Part shown: piece by piece, positions 33,575-42,960 of the stretch
Layout of the letters: the number at the start of each line of letters is the position of its first letter
How positions within the stretch are numbered: position 1 is the first letter of the stretch
Assembly (NCBI GenBank): GCA_900771975.1
Contig: CAAGPV010000035.1
Location: 16,436 to 80,435, forward strand
DNA length: 64,000 nucleotides
Reading direction: 5' to 3'
Source: an uncultured Prevotella sp.
GTDB lineage: Bacteria; Bacteroidota; Bacteroidia; Bacteroidales; Bacteroidaceae
Made by a program: the position numbers and the translations under genes
The notes under the pieces: model-generated
Database searches by the model: none
What the model was told of the DNA's origin: nothing
Seen by the model: only the letters and a program-made list of their open reading frames with translations

Positions 33575-34702
33575 ATGACATTTGAGTTGCAACACACCGA
33601 TAACGCTTCAGATGCACGTACAGGAGTCATCAAGACGGCTCATGGAGAAATACGCACCCCCATTTTCATGCCTGTAGGTACCTGTGGTTCGGTTAAAGGT
33701 GTTCATTTTTCAGAACTTCGAGAACAAGTAAATGCCCAAATCATCTTAGGCAATACCTACCACCTATATTTACGGCCTGGCCTGGAAGTTCTTCGAAAGG
33801 CCGGTGGATTACATGGCTTCAATGGTTGGGAGCGTCCTATTCTGACTGATTCAGGAGGATTTCAGGTATTCTCTTTGACCGGCATCCGAAAGTTAAGCGA
33901 GCAAGGTTGTGAGTTTCGTAGCCACATCGACGGGTCCAAACATTTCTTCACTCCCGAAAACGTAATGGACACTGAGCGCATTATCGGTGCTGACATCATG
34001 ATGGCATTAGACGAGTGTCCTCCGGGGAAAAGCGATTATGAATATGCAAAAAAGAGTCTGGCAATGACACAACGGTGGCTAGACCGTTGTCTAAAACGCT
34101 TCAACGAGACAGAGCCTCTATATGGTTATCAACAGTCTCTTTTCCCTATTGTACAAGGATGTACCTATAAAAACCTGCGGCGTGAGGCAGCTAAGTTTGT
34201 TGCAGACAAAGGTGCAGACGGAAATGCAATCGGAGGATTGGCCGTTGGCGAACCAACTGAAGTGATGTACGAAATGATAGAGGTTGTAAATGAAATATTG
34301 CCAAAAGACAAGCCCCGCTATCTCATGGGCGTTGGAACCCCCCAAAACATCCTTGAAGCCATAGAACGTGGAGTGGATATGTTCGATTGTGTCATGCCAA
34401 CTCGCAACGGGCGTAATGCCATGTTGTTTACCTACGAAGGTACGATGAACATGAAAAACAAGAAGTGGGAGATGGACTTTTCTCCCATAGACCCCAATGG
34501 TTGTGATGTTGACAGAGTATATTCAAAAGCCTACCTACACCATTTGTTCAAAGCTCAGGAGCTTTTGGCCATGCAGATTGCCTCCATTCATAATCTTTCT
34601 TTTTATTTACGCTTGGTTACTGATGCACGGCAACATATTGAGAACGGTGATTTCGTTCAGTGGAAAAACTCTATTATAGGGCAGTTAGGCCAAAGAGTTT
34701 AA
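33575..34702 (+). CDS. tgt: queuine tRNA-ribosyltransferase
   Basis: It exchanges guanine 34 of GUN tRNAs for the queuosine precursor. The 375-aa protein has the catalytic DSGGFQVFSLTGIRKL segment, the base-recognition GGLAVGEP and FDCVMPTRNGRNAMLF containing the nucleophilic Asp (D of FDC). The usual zinc-ligand block C-x-C-x2-C is replaced by GCDVDRV: one Cys remains and two positions are Val. The histidine of SIHN is kept. I recall other Bacteroidetes Tgt proteins also lacking this block, so it is probably a lineage trait rather than damage. No spacer to lon (stop and start adjoin). Confidence 0.93.
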   Translation: MTFELQHTDNASDARTGVIKTAHGEIRTPIFMPVGTCGSVKGVHFSELREQVNAQIILGNTYHLYLRPGLEVLRKAGGLHGFNGWERPILTDSGGFQVFSLTGIRKLSEQGCEFRSHIDGSKHFFTPENVMDTERIIGADIMMALDECPPGKSDYEYAKKSLAMTQRWLDRCLKRFNETEPLYGYQQSLFPIVQGCTYKNLRREAAKFVADKGADGNAIGGLAVGEPTEVMYEMIEVVNEILPKDKPRYLMGVGTPQNILEAIERGVDMFDCVMPTRNGRNAMLFTYEGTMNMKNKKWEMDFSPIDPNGCDVDRVYSKAYLHHLFKAQELLAMQIASIHNLSFYLRLVTDARQHIENGDFVQWKNSIIGQLGQRV

Positions 34703-34713
34703 TATCAGCAATA

Positions 34714-35934
34714 ATGGATTACGGGAAGAAAAAACGATTGATAAAGATACTTAGCACCATTCGATATACGAAAAAATTATTGAATAGTGTGATTACCTTA
34801 TACTTATGGCTGAAACGAGCCATAAAAAAGGTTCCTATACATCGGTGCCTTTCTATTCTTGATTGGTATATCATCAAGAAATTCATCGGAACTTACATCT
34901 TTTCAATTATACTTATTATAAGTATAGCTATCGTTTTTGACTTTAACGAAAACTTGTCGAAGTTTACACAATATCATGCTCCATGGCGGGCTATTGTGTT
35001 CGACTATTATGCCAATTTCATACCCTACTATTCCAATCTTTTCAGCCCTCTCTTCGTTTTTATCGCAGTTATATTCTTTACCTCCAAGTTAGCAGGCAAT
35101 TCAGAAATAATTGCCATGATGGCGGCAGGAGTTTCTTTTCGGCGCTTAATGCGGCCGTACATGATTTCCTGCGTACTGATTGCCCTCACGACATTCTATC
35201 TTAACAGTTTTGTGATACCACACGGCACCGTCATCCGCCAAAACTTTGAAACGCTTTATCGCAATTCTAAAAAGAATACAGCTGCCGAGAATGTCCAGTT
35301 GATGGTGGCACCAAACACAACAGCCTACATTCAGCATTACGACAACCAAACCAAACGTGGCTATGGATTTCATCTTGACAAATTTGAGAACAAAAAATTG
35401 GTAAGTACGCTGACAGCCCCTGAAATCCAATATGATACTATAAGCGATTCAAAGTTTCACTGGAAGGCGATCAATTGGAAAATCCGTAAGTTGTCTGGTC
35501 TTAAAGAACACATCACAAGTGGAACTCAATGTGATACCACCATCATGATGGAACCGACGGATTTGGTCTATTCCAAAGGCCAACAAGAAACATTTACGAG
35601 TCCCGAACTTTTGGACTACATTTCCAAGCAAACCTCACGTGGGGCAAGCAATGTGGCCCAATATGAAGTAGAGTTCCACAAAAGAATTGCCATGTCGTTT
35701 TCTTCGTTTATCCTAACTACCATCGGATTGTCTCTTTCTTCACGCAAACGAAAAGGTGGAATGGGGCTTTATCTGGGCATTGGTCTGGCTCTAAGTTTTG
35801 GATACATCATGCTTCAAACTGTAAGTTCGACGTTTGCCATCAACGCCAACACCCCAGCCGTCTTGGCGGCATGGATTCCTAATTTTATCTTTGCAGCTAT
35901 TGCATATTATTGTTATCGGAAAGCACCAAGATAA
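34714..35934 (+). CDS. LptF/LptG-family permease (lipopolysaccharide export)
   Basis: A 406-aa inner-membrane protein of the YjgP/YjgQ family, half of the LptFG transmembrane pair that drives LPS from the inner membrane with the LptB ATPase. The conserved start of the family, LDWYIIKKFIGTYIFSIILI, appears only at about residue 48. It is preceded by a basic extension rich in Lys/Arg. Three N-terminal helices, a periplasmic beta-jellyroll (about 170-320) and three C-terminal helices (from about 330) complete the fold. The start at 34714 is 11 bases after tgt; an in-frame ATG at 34660 lies inside tgt. Confidence 0.9.
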   Translation: MDYGKKKRLIKILSTIRYTKKLLNSVITLYLWLKRAIKKVPIHRCLSILDWYIIKKFIGTYIFSIILIISIAIVFDFNENLSKFTQYHAPWRAIVFDYYANFIPYYSNLFSPLFVFIAVIFFTSKLAGNSEIIAMMAAGVSFRRLMRPYMISCVLIALTTFYLNSFVIPHGTVIRQNFETLYRNSKKNTAAENVQLMVAPNTTAYIQHYDNQTKRGYGFHLDKFENKKLVSTLTAPEIQYDTISDSKFHWKAINWKIRKLSGLKEHITSGTQCDTTIMMEPTDLVYSKGQQETFTSPELLDYISKQTSRGASNVAQYEVEFHKRIAMSFSSFILTTIGLSLSSRKRKGGMGLYLGIGLALSFGYIMLQTVSSTFAINANTPAVLAAWIPNFIFAAIAYYCYRKAPR

Positions 35935-35993
35935 AAGGGGCTATTCTTCCGATGCATCAACGAATGTCTCATTGACTTTACAATTATTTTAAA

Positions 35994-37631
35994 ATGTATT
36001 TTGAAGATTTAGATTTGAATGACAATGTGCTTGACGCACTTTATGATATGCATTTTGACGAATGTACACCCATTCAAGAAAAATGCATTCCGGAGATTTT
36101 AAACGGTCACGATGTTCTTGGTGTGGCCCAAACAGGTACAGGAAAAACGGCTGCCTATCTGTTGCCCATTTTGTCAAAACTGGCTGACGGTGGTTTCCCC
36201 GAAGACTCCATCAACTGTCTTATTATGTCACCTACGCGCGAGCTTGCCCAACAGATTGACGAAGCCATGCAGGGCTTTTCCTACTACTTGCAAGGTGTAA
36301 GCAGCGTTGCTGTATACGGAGGCAACGACGGCAACCGCTATGAGCAAGAACTTAAAAGCCTTTCTCTTGGGGCGGACGTTGTCATTGCGACCCCCGGTCG
36401 TTTCATCTCCCATATTTCATTGGGAAATGTAGATTTGTCAAAGGTTTCTTTCTTTATTCTTGATGAGGCCGACCGTATGTTGGATATGGGATTTTCGGAC
36501 GACATTCTTTCTATAGCCAAAAAATTGCCCTCAAGTTGTCAGACCATTATGTTCTCGGCAACAATGCCAAAAAAGATAGAAGAATTGGCCAAAACATTAC
36601 TAAAGAATCCAGTAGAAGTGAAACTTGCCGTTAGCAAACCTGCCGAAAAAATCCACCAAATGGCGTATGTTTGTTATGAAGAGCAAAAACTCGACATCAT
36701 CCGTGACATCTTTAAGGCAGGTCAACTCAAACGGGTAATCATCTTCTCTGGGTCTAAACAGAAAGTTAAGCAAATCACCCTATCGTTACAACGCAAACAT
36801 ATCAACTGTGACCAAATGCATTCCGACCTTGAACAGTCACAACGAGATGAAGTCATGTTTAAGTTTAAGAGTGGCCAAATAGATGTTTTGGTTGCCACCG
36901 ACATTGTTTCAAGGGGAATAGACATTGATGACATCACAATGGTCATCAACTATGATGTACCACGGGATGTTGAAGACTATGTACACCGCATAGGGCGTAC
37001 AGCACGTGCCGACCGCGACGGAGAAGCTATCACCTTGGTCAATCAAGACGACATCTACTATTTTCAACAGATAGAAAAGTTTCTTGAAAAGGAAATAGAA
37101 AAGATGCCTCTTCCCGAAGGATGTGGGGAAGGACCAGAATATAAATCGGCAGGAAAACCAAAACGTGGGAGTTCAGCAAAAAACAGGCGCAAAAGAGACC
37201 GCGACCAGCAATCGCACAAGGACAAGAAACGGCGCAACAAGGCAGCTACAAGAAGACCACAACAAAAGCAGGAGCAACAGGAGCAAAAAGAAAAACAGGC
37301 AGGAACTCCAGAAAGCATCAAACCGGTTGGCACCAACTCTGCCCAAAAGCCTAAAGACACAAAGCGCAACAACCGCCCAATAAAGCCTCGTCAGGCTACA
37401 CAAAATGAAGAAAGAAAAAACACCTCAAAAAAAGAAAAGACACCTCAAAAAAAATCTGAAAGGGGGAATAACCCAAAGGGTAAGGGCAGAAAACAGCGAC
37501 CCAAAACACCAACAAGCCCAAGAAAAGAAGAACAACGCACCACAAAATATGCCATTAGGGATGAAATCAAAACCCCTAAAAAAAGCGAAAATAGCATAAA
37601 AAGATTTTTCAAGAAAATCTTTGGCAAATAG
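35994..37631 (+). CDS. DEAD-box RNA helicase with a basic low-complexity tail
   Basis: A 545-aa protein. The helicase core (residues 1-~375) carries the Q motif (FDECTPIQEKCIPEIL), motif I AQTGTGKTAAYLLP, motif Ia PTRELAQQ, motif II DEADRMLDMGF, motif III FSATMP, and motif VI HRIGRTARADRDG. This is the RhlE/CsdA-like group acting on RNA structure and ribosome assembly. Residues ~385-545 are a disordered tail rich in Lys, Arg, Gln, Asn and Pro, with clusters such as KNRRKRDRDQQSHKDKKRRN, as expected for a nonspecific RNA-binding extension. The tail ends in IKRFFKKIFGK. A hairpin follows at 37663-37718. Confidence 0.94.
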   Translation: MYFEDLDLNDNVLDALYDMHFDECTPIQEKCIPEILNGHDVLGVAQTGTGKTAAYLLPILSKLADGGFPEDSINCLIMSPTRELAQQIDEAMQGFSYYLQGVSSVAVYGGNDGNRYEQELKSLSLGADVVIATPGRFISHISLGNVDLSKVSFFILDEADRMLDMGFSDDILSIAKKLPSSCQTIMFSATMPKKIEELAKTLLKNPVEVKLAVSKPAEKIHQMAYVCYEEQKLDIIRDIFKAGQLKRVIIFSGSKQKVKQITLSLQRKHINCDQMHSDLEQSQRDEVMFKFKSGQIDVLVATDIVSRGIDIDDITMVINYDVPRDVEDYVHRIGRTARADRDGEAITLVNQDDIYYFQQIEKFLEKEIEKMPLPEGCGEGPEYKSAGKPKRGSSAKNRRKRDRDQQSHKDKKRRNKAATRRPQQKQEQQEQKEKQAGTPESIKPVGTNSAQKPKDTKRNNRPIKPRQATQNEERKNTSKKEKTPQKKSERGNNPKGKGRKQRPKTPTSPRKEEQRTTKYAIRDEIKTPKKSENSIKRFFKKIFGK

Positions 37632-37662
37632 TTTTGTTTTGACAATATCATTGTTCTAACCA

Positions 37663-37718
37663 AACTGGTTTCTTTTTGCTCACCCACCATTTGTAGCATA
37701 AGCAAAGAGAAACCAGTT
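37663..37718 (+). terminator. hairpin after the helicase gene
   Basis: The 18-bp stem has arms 37663-37680 and 37701-37718 (AACTGGTTTC core, one G-U pair) and a 20-base loop. The position 31 bases after the stop suggests a terminator or 3'-end structure; the downstream U tract is weak. Confidence 0.6.
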
Positions 37719-37770
37719 GTATTTATAACTTCCTTATTTCTATTACTTTTACAAAAATATTGTCAGATTG

Positions 37771-37801
37771 TTTGTTTTTTAGCAAAAAATAAATAACTTT
37801 G
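37771..37801 (+). promoter_or_regulatory. gdhA promoter
   Basis: TTTG at 37771-37774, 19 bases, TAACTTTG at 37794-37801; the ATG is at 37857, leaving a leader of about 50 bases. Confidence 0.85.
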
Positions 37802-37856
37802 CAAAGTCATTACGACAATTATAGCAAACTAACAACTTGTAAAAGAAATAACAAAT

Positions 37857-39191
37857 ATGAAAGCAAAAGAAGTAGTAGAGAAGCTAAATCAACGTTTCCC
37901 ACATGAACCTGAGTATATTCAGGCTGTCTCTCAAGTGCTTGAGACTATTGAAGAAGAATACAACAAACACCCAGAATTCGACAGAGCCAACTTGATTGAA
38001 CGTCTTTGTGTACCAGACAGGATTATAAAGTTTCGTGTAAATTGGGTTGACGACAAGGGAAATGTACAGACCAATATGGGCTATCGAGTTCAGCACAACA
38101 ATGCCATAGGCCCATACAAAGGAGGACTTCGCTACCATGCTTCCGTGAACGAATCCATCCTTAAGTTTCTTGCCTTCGAACAAACATTCAAAAATTCGCT
38201 CACTACTCTGCCAATGGGTGGAGCAAAAGGAGGTTCAGACTTTTCACCACGAGGAAAAAGCAATGCCGAGGTGATGCGTTTTTGCCAAGCTTTTATGACC
38301 GAACTTTACCGTTATATAGGACCAGACGAGGACGTACCAGCAGGTGATATAGGCGTCGGCGGTCGTGAAGTGGGCTATCTTTTTGGACAATACAAGAAGT
38401 TAACCCATCAGTTTGTGGGTGTACTTACTGGAAAAGGACAAGAATTTGGCGGTTCGCTTATTCGCCCTGAAGCCACAGGCTATGGAAATGTCTATTTCCT
38501 TGAGAATATGCTGAAAACTCGCAATATCGACCTCAAAGGGAAACGCGTGCTTGTCAGTGGTGCAGGAAACGTTGCACAATATACCATCGAAAAACTTCTT
38601 CAATTGGGAGCCATACCTGTTAGTTGTTCGGACTCTGACGGCTACGTCTACGACCCTGACGGCATAACAATGGAAAAACTTGATTACATCAAAGAGCTGA
38701 AGAACATCGAGCGTGGACGCATCAAGGAATATGCTGAGAAATATGGAGTAAAATACGTTGCAGGAGCGAAACCCTGGTTTGAAAAAGCTGACATTGCAAC
38801 TCCGTGTGCAACACAAAACGAAATTAACGGAGAAGCAGCACAAGCCTTGATAAACAATGGCGTAATAGCAGTAAGTGAAGGTGCCAACATGCCTTCCACT
38901 CCGGAAGCAGTAAAAATCTTCCAGGATGCCAAAATTCTATATTGCCCAGGAAAAGCTTCCAATGCCGGTGGTGTAGCTGTATCGGGATTGGAAATGACCC
39001 AAAACTCTGAGCGCCTTAAATGGAGCCGTGAAGAAGTTGACGCCAAATTACACACCATTATGAATGACATTCACGACAATTGTGTAAAATACGGCACACA
39101 GGCTGATGGTTACATCAACTATGTTAAAGGAGCTAATGTGGCTGGATTCCTCAAAGTTGCAAAAGCCATCATGGCTCAAGGCATCGTTTAA
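37857..39191 (+). CDS. gdhA: NADP-type glutamate dehydrogenase
   Basis: A 444-aa hexameric enzyme catalysing reductive amination of 2-oxoglutarate, the main ammonia-assimilation route in Bacteroidales. Visible motifs are the substrate segment GPYKGGLRYHASVN, the catalytic lysine block LPMGGAKGGSDFSPRGK, VPAGDIGVGGREVGYLFGQY, and the coenzyme fold GKRVLVSGAGNVAQYTIEKL. The length and the FKNSLTTLPMGGAKGG context fit the small hexameric, mostly NADP(H)-linked class. It has its own promoter and a hairpin terminator, so it is monocistronic. Confidence 0.96.
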   Translation: MKAKEVVEKLNQRFPHEPEYIQAVSQVLETIEEEYNKHPEFDRANLIERLCVPDRIIKFRVNWVDDKGNVQTNMGYRVQHNNAIGPYKGGLRYHASVNESILKFLAFEQTFKNSLTTLPMGGAKGGSDFSPRGKSNAEVMRFCQAFMTELYRYIGPDEDVPAGDIGVGGREVGYLFGQYKKLTHQFVGVLTGKGQEFGGSLIRPEATGYGNVYFLENMLKTRNIDLKGKRVLVSGAGNVAQYTIEKLLQLGAIPVSCSDSDGYVYDPDGITMEKLDYIKELKNIERGRIKEYAEKYGVKYVAGAKPWFEKADIATPCATQNEINGEAAQALINNGVIAVSEGANMPSTPEAVKIFQDAKILYCPGKASNAGGVAVSGLEMTQNSERLKWSREEVDAKLHTIMNDIHDNCVKYGTQADGYINYVKGANVAGFLKVAKAIMAQGIV

Positions 39192-39227
39192 ACAAGCTGA
39201 AAATTTCTTACATATCATTCCAACAAA

Positions 39228-39264
39228 GGGGAGGTTGATTGTTCAACTTCCCCTATTTGTTTTT
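39228..39264 (+). terminator. gdhA terminator
   Basis: The 11-bp stem has arms 39228-39238 and 39243-39253 (GGGGAGGTTGA with one G-U pair) and a 4-base loop, followed by TATTTGTTTTTC. Confidence 0.82.
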
Positions 39265-39287
39265 CAAGAAAGGGCACATAAACAAAT

Positions 39288-39370
39288 CAAACCCTACGTA
39301 TTACGTTTCAAAACCCTACATATTAGGAAACAAAACCGGCTGTTTTAGACGCTTAAACGGCCGGTTTTGT
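39288..39370. repeat. tandem 18-19 base repeat followed by a hairpin
   Basis: Two near-identical units, CAAACCCTACGTATTACG (39288-39305) and CAAAACCCTACATATTAGG (39309-39327), are directly followed by a 16-bp imperfect hairpin (arms 39330-39345 and about 39355-39370, core ACAAAACCGG/CCGGTTTTGT). The arrangement looks like a short interspersed intergenic element of Prevotella-type genomes; that comparison is from memory. Confidence 0.5.
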
Positions 39371-39656
39371 TATACGTTAGATTTTAAATTAAACAAATTT
39401 ACTATATGTTATTGACCGAAAGACGGTTATGTCATAAGTATTAAACTTACACAATAAGATAAAAAACACACATCACACAACTCTACATCTAAGACTATGG
39501 AACACATTAATTCAGAAACATCTCCACGCATTTGTAGAACGAAAAATTCTTACATACTGATTATCCAAGCGTTGTTTTTAGTTTTTCTGAAGGCAAACAA
39601 TCGATAGATTCAACAAAATATCTTACCTTTGCAATAACAACTAATTCAAAACAAAC
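39371..39656. other. intergenic region before the GlcNAc-kinase-like gene
   Basis: AT-rich. A -7 box TACCTTTG at 39624-39631 serves the downstream gene at 39657. A 36-codon open frame (39497-39607) with a hydrophobic end (SYILIIQALFLVFLKA) is present but has no supporting evidence as a gene. Nothing else was recognised. Confidence 0.5.
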
Positions 39657-40505
39657 ATGATACTTATAGCTGACAGTGGAAGCACAAAAACCGATTGGGT
39701 TCTATTATCAAACGGAGCTATTGTAAAAGCAGTAAGAACCCAAGGAATAAACCCTATTCATCAAACTCCCTCCATTGTTCAGCAAACTGTTAAAGAAGAA
39801 CTCCTACCCTACTTGGATGCCGAATCCGTCTCGTCATTGTTCTTCTATGGAGCAGGTTGTACACCCACTAAAAGCGAGGAGATGTGCCACACGTTAAAGA
39901 GTTTTTTCGCCTCAGCTACCATCATAGAAGCCGAAAGCGACTTGCTGGGCGCTGCCAGAGCCCTTTGCGGAAGAAAAAAAGGTATAGCATGCATCCTTGG
40001 AACAGGTAGCAATTCTGGACTTTACGACGGGAAAAACATTGTCAGAAACATTCCACCATTAGGATACATTCTTGGCGACGAAGGCAGTGGAGCTGCCTTG
40101 GGACGCGCTTTCCTCAACGCCCTTTACAAAGAGGAATTACCAAAATCGGTTCTAACAAAGTTTCACACAGAGTTCCACCTTGACTACAATCAGGTGATTG
40201 AGCAAGTTTACAGAAAACCATTGGCCAACCGCTTCCTTGCCTCCATATCTCCGTTCATTTGTCAGCACAAAGACGAATGGCCTCAACTGAAAAGAATTGT
40301 AATAGACAATTTCCGGCTTTTCCTTAGAAAAAATGTTCAAAAATACGAATCTTCCTCCCCTATAAACGCCGTGGGAAGCGTTGCTTTTTATTTCAGCGAC
40401 CTATTGAAAGAAGCCATCACAGAAGAGCATCTACTGCCAGGCAAGATTCTGCAAAAACCCATTCAGGGACTCATTGAGTACCATTCAAACCAAAAAAATT
40501 TGTAA
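39657..40505 (+). CDS. BadF/BadG-type N-acetylglucosamine-kinase-like protein
   Basis: A 282-aa ASKHA-fold sugar kinase. The phosphate-1 loop is LIADSGSTKTDWVLL at the N terminus; the phosphate-2/adenosine region holds IACILGTGSNSGLYDG (about residues 113-128), and GDEGSGAALGRAFLN follows at about 141-155. The family includes GlcNAc/MurNAc kinases (NagK, MurK), and in Bacteroidetes such proteins are thought to recycle cell-wall amino sugars; the exact sugar is not determined here. It sits upstream of the MscS gene with its own promoter. Confidence 0.85.
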   Translation: MILIADSGSTKTDWVLLSNGAIVKAVRTQGINPIHQTPSIVQQTVKEELLPYLDAESVSSLFFYGAGCTPTKSEEMCHTLKSFFASATIIEAESDLLGAARALCGRKKGIACILGTGSNSGLYDGKNIVRNIPPLGYILGDEGSGAALGRAFLNALYKEELPKSVLTKFHTEFHLDYNQVIEQVYRKPLANRFLASISPFICQHKDEWPQLKRIVIDNFRLFLRKNVQKYESSSPINAVGSVAFYFSDLLKEAITEEHLLPGKILQKPIQGLIEYHSNQKNL

Positions 40506-40522
40506 GCTTGTTTAATATTTCG

Positions 40523-40530
40523 TATTTTTG
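40523..40530 (+). promoter_or_regulatory. promoter -7 box of the MscS gene
   Basis: TATTTTTG, 19 bases before the ATG at 40550. It argues against the in-frame ATG at 40508, which lies upstream of the box. Confidence 0.55.
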
Positions 40531-40549
40531 CAATTATAAATCAAGAACA

Positions 40550-42943
40550 ATGAATAAGAAGTTTTTTCTGCTCTTACTCTTATTAATAACATTTCTTTTG
40601 CCCTCAAAGGCTGTACTAAAAGAAGACTCTTTAAACAATTCTCTTTCCGTACTTCGTCATGAGCTCATTACCTATCACTACGAACAGGACGAGATGCTTA
40701 AAAATTCCAAACGAATGGGCGAAGAAGTCTTCTCGACCTTGCGTGACATTATGATGCGAAGTGGACAAAATAGCCTCATGCTCTACTCACAGAAGAACGA
40801 TTACGTCTTCGACCTGACCTATGCCTGCCATGAAGCCATAGAGCAATATCAGGAGTTTCGCCGCAAAACCATCCCATTCAAGCAGTATATCAACAAGAGC
40901 AACCACGAGATAGCCCGTTACGACTCCTTGATAGACGCACTCTCGAAGATGCCTGTCATGATGCTCAACAAACGGGCGAAAATAGACAGGAACGTGTGCC
41001 TGACCCTTGCCACAAACATACGACGCATGTTAAAGGACAACAACGATGCGATGAAAGAGTATGTTACCTACTATGAAATGACAGAGCAGAGGCTCAAAAA
41101 CCTTAACGACTACGCAGAAAAACGTTATCAAGACATACAGTTCAACATCTTCCAAAACGGAGGCGAGAATTACTTCTCCATTCTTCGGGAATTAAACTGG
41201 CACTTCATTCAGACCCGAATGACCTTTGCAGAGAAATATACCCCTCAACACATGGTAAAATCCCAATGGGATGTGAGATGGATTGTCTGGTTGTTCTTGG
41301 CCATACTCATCTATGGAATAGTGGCAATCTTTCTAAACTTTATCTTTATTCGCCTCATTTTAGTCCGACTGATTAGAAGAGGGGCTTTTCAAGACAACAA
41401 CAAATCTTTAATTGCCAAACGGGGATGTATCGTCCTGGCAGGTTCTGTAGTGACTTTCGGACTGATTATGGGTCTTTTGAAAACTGGACTTATCGTAAAT
41501 AGCAACTTTGTTACAATGGCAGCCGACTTGCTTTTGGAATACTCATGGCTACTTGCCGCCATCCTCATCTCTTTGCTTCTGAGAGTTGAAGGAGATAAAA
41601 TCATAAGCTCGTTCCGTGTTTATGCCCCATTAATTACTGTCGGGTTTGTTGTCTTTGCCTTTCGTATTGTGCTTATACCGAGCGAATTGGTCAACATCTT
41701 CTTTCCGCCCATCCTGCTTATCTGTGCTCTCTGGCAAGCCAACGTTATAAAGCGCCACAACAAAAAGGTTCCAAAATACGACATGTATTTCACCTATTTG
41801 TCATTAATCGTGTTTATCCTGTCTACCATTATTGCATGGGTGGGCTACACCCTACTGGCAGTTCAGATTTTAATTTGGTGGATAATGATGCTGACATGCA
41901 TCTTGTCATTGGCCTGCGTACACGACTGGATGGCTACATATCGCGAAAAACAACATTTGCGTGAGAAGCCTGTCAACAAAGCCTGGTTCTTCCGCTTTCT
42001 CTATTTTGTGGTTCTTCCGTCGTTATTTGTTTCTGCATTCATCGCTGCTATCTATTGGTCGGCAGGCGTATTCAACCTTAGCGATATGACATGGAAGTTG
42101 TTTACCACCAAATTCGTCAATACACATAATTTGAAAATAAGCATTTTTGCCATTGCACAAGTAACTATTTTATGGTTTGTATTCAATTACATCAACCACA
42201 CGTTAAGAGACTTCATTCGCTTATATTTATCAAAGAAAGACCCGACAACAGCTGCCAGCCGTAGCGTGATGTTTATCAACGTCCAACAAGTTGTCGTTTG
42301 GGGAGCATGGTTGCTTATTGCACTGACCATATTCCATGTAAGCAACACTTGGCTTGTAGTTGTTTCTGGAGGACTTTCTACAGGTATTGGTTTTGCCATG
42401 AAAGACATATTGGAAAACATCTATTATGGCATTTCCCTCATGGCAGGTCGCATCAAGATTGGCGACTACATCATTTGCGATGGCATTCGTGGAAAAGTCA
42501 GCAACATCAGCTACACATCCACTATGCTTGAAGCTATCGATGGCTCTGTTATCACCTTCCAGAACTCACAACTTTTTACAAAGAATTACAAAAACATGAC
42601 CAAAAACCATGGTTATGAATTGGATATTTTGGAAGTTGGTGTAGCCTATGGCAGCAACCTCCAAGAAGTGAAACGACTATTGACAGAAGCCATTTCCAAG
42701 TTGAAATGTGTTTACAAGAAACGTCCTGTAAAAGTTCTCGTCAAAAGTTTCGATGACAGTTGTATAACCCTCAAGGTTCTTGCGTGGGTGAATGTATTGA
42801 CACAAAGCACCGATGACGGAACCATTATGGAATGTATCTACGATACACTCAACAAGAACCAGGTGGAAATTCCATTCCCACAACGTGAAATTACCATTAA
42901 GCAGATAACACAACCAGAAACAAATCAACAAACAACAAAATAG
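40550..42943 (+). CDS. MscS-family mechanosensitive channel with periplasmic N-terminal domain
   Basis: A 797-aa protein: signal peptide (about 1-20), a long mostly helical periplasmic region (about 25-230), then about ten transmembrane helices (from about 240) and the MscS core near residues 560-780. The pore-lining and upper beta region is seen in GGLSTGIGFAMKDILENIYY, IKIGDYIICDGIRGKVSNIS and DGSVITFQNSQLFTKNYKN. This large MscK/YbiO-like layout releases solutes on hypo-osmotic shock. The start at 40550 follows the -7 box. It ends 17 bases before kdsA. Confidence 0.92.
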   Translation: MNKKFFLLLLLLITFLLPSKAVLKEDSLNNSLSVLRHELITYHYEQDEMLKNSKRMGEEVFSTLRDIMMRSGQNSLMLYSQKNDYVFDLTYACHEAIEQYQEFRRKTIPFKQYINKSNHEIARYDSLIDALSKMPVMMLNKRAKIDRNVCLTLATNIRRMLKDNNDAMKEYVTYYEMTEQRLKNLNDYAEKRYQDIQFNIFQNGGENYFSILRELNWHFIQTRMTFAEKYTPQHMVKSQWDVRWIVWLFLAILIYGIVAIFLNFIFIRLILVRLIRRGAFQDNNKSLIAKRGCIVLAGSVVTFGLIMGLLKTGLIVNSNFVTMAADLLLEYSWLLAAILISLLLRVEGDKIISSFRVYAPLITVGFVVFAFRIVLIPSELVNIFFPPILLICALWQANVIKRHNKKVPKYDMYFTYLSLIVFILSTIIAWVGYTLLAVQILIWWIMMLTCILSLACVHDWMATYREKQHLREKPVNKAWFFRFLYFVVLPSLFVSAFIAAIYWSAGVFNLSDMTWKLFTTKFVNTHNLKISIFAIAQVTILWFVFNYINHTLRDFIRLYLSKKDPTTAASRSVMFINVQQVVVWGAWLLIALTIFHVSNTWLVVVSGGLSTGIGFAMKDILENIYYGISLMAGRIKIGDYIICDGIRGKVSNISYTSTMLEAIDGSVITFQNSQLFTKNYKNMTKNHGYELDILEVGVAYGSNLQEVKRLLTEAISKLKCVYKKRPVKVLVKSFDDSCITLKVLAWVNVLTQSTDDGTIMECIYDTLNKNQVEIPFPQREITIKQITQPETNQQTTK

Positions 42944-42960
42944 AACAAACACACCGATTT

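Noticed and set aside
39497..39607. 36-codon frame with hydrophobic end in the gdhA/kinase spacer
   Set aside because: No ribosome-binding, promoter or conservation evidence; a chance frame cannot be excluded.
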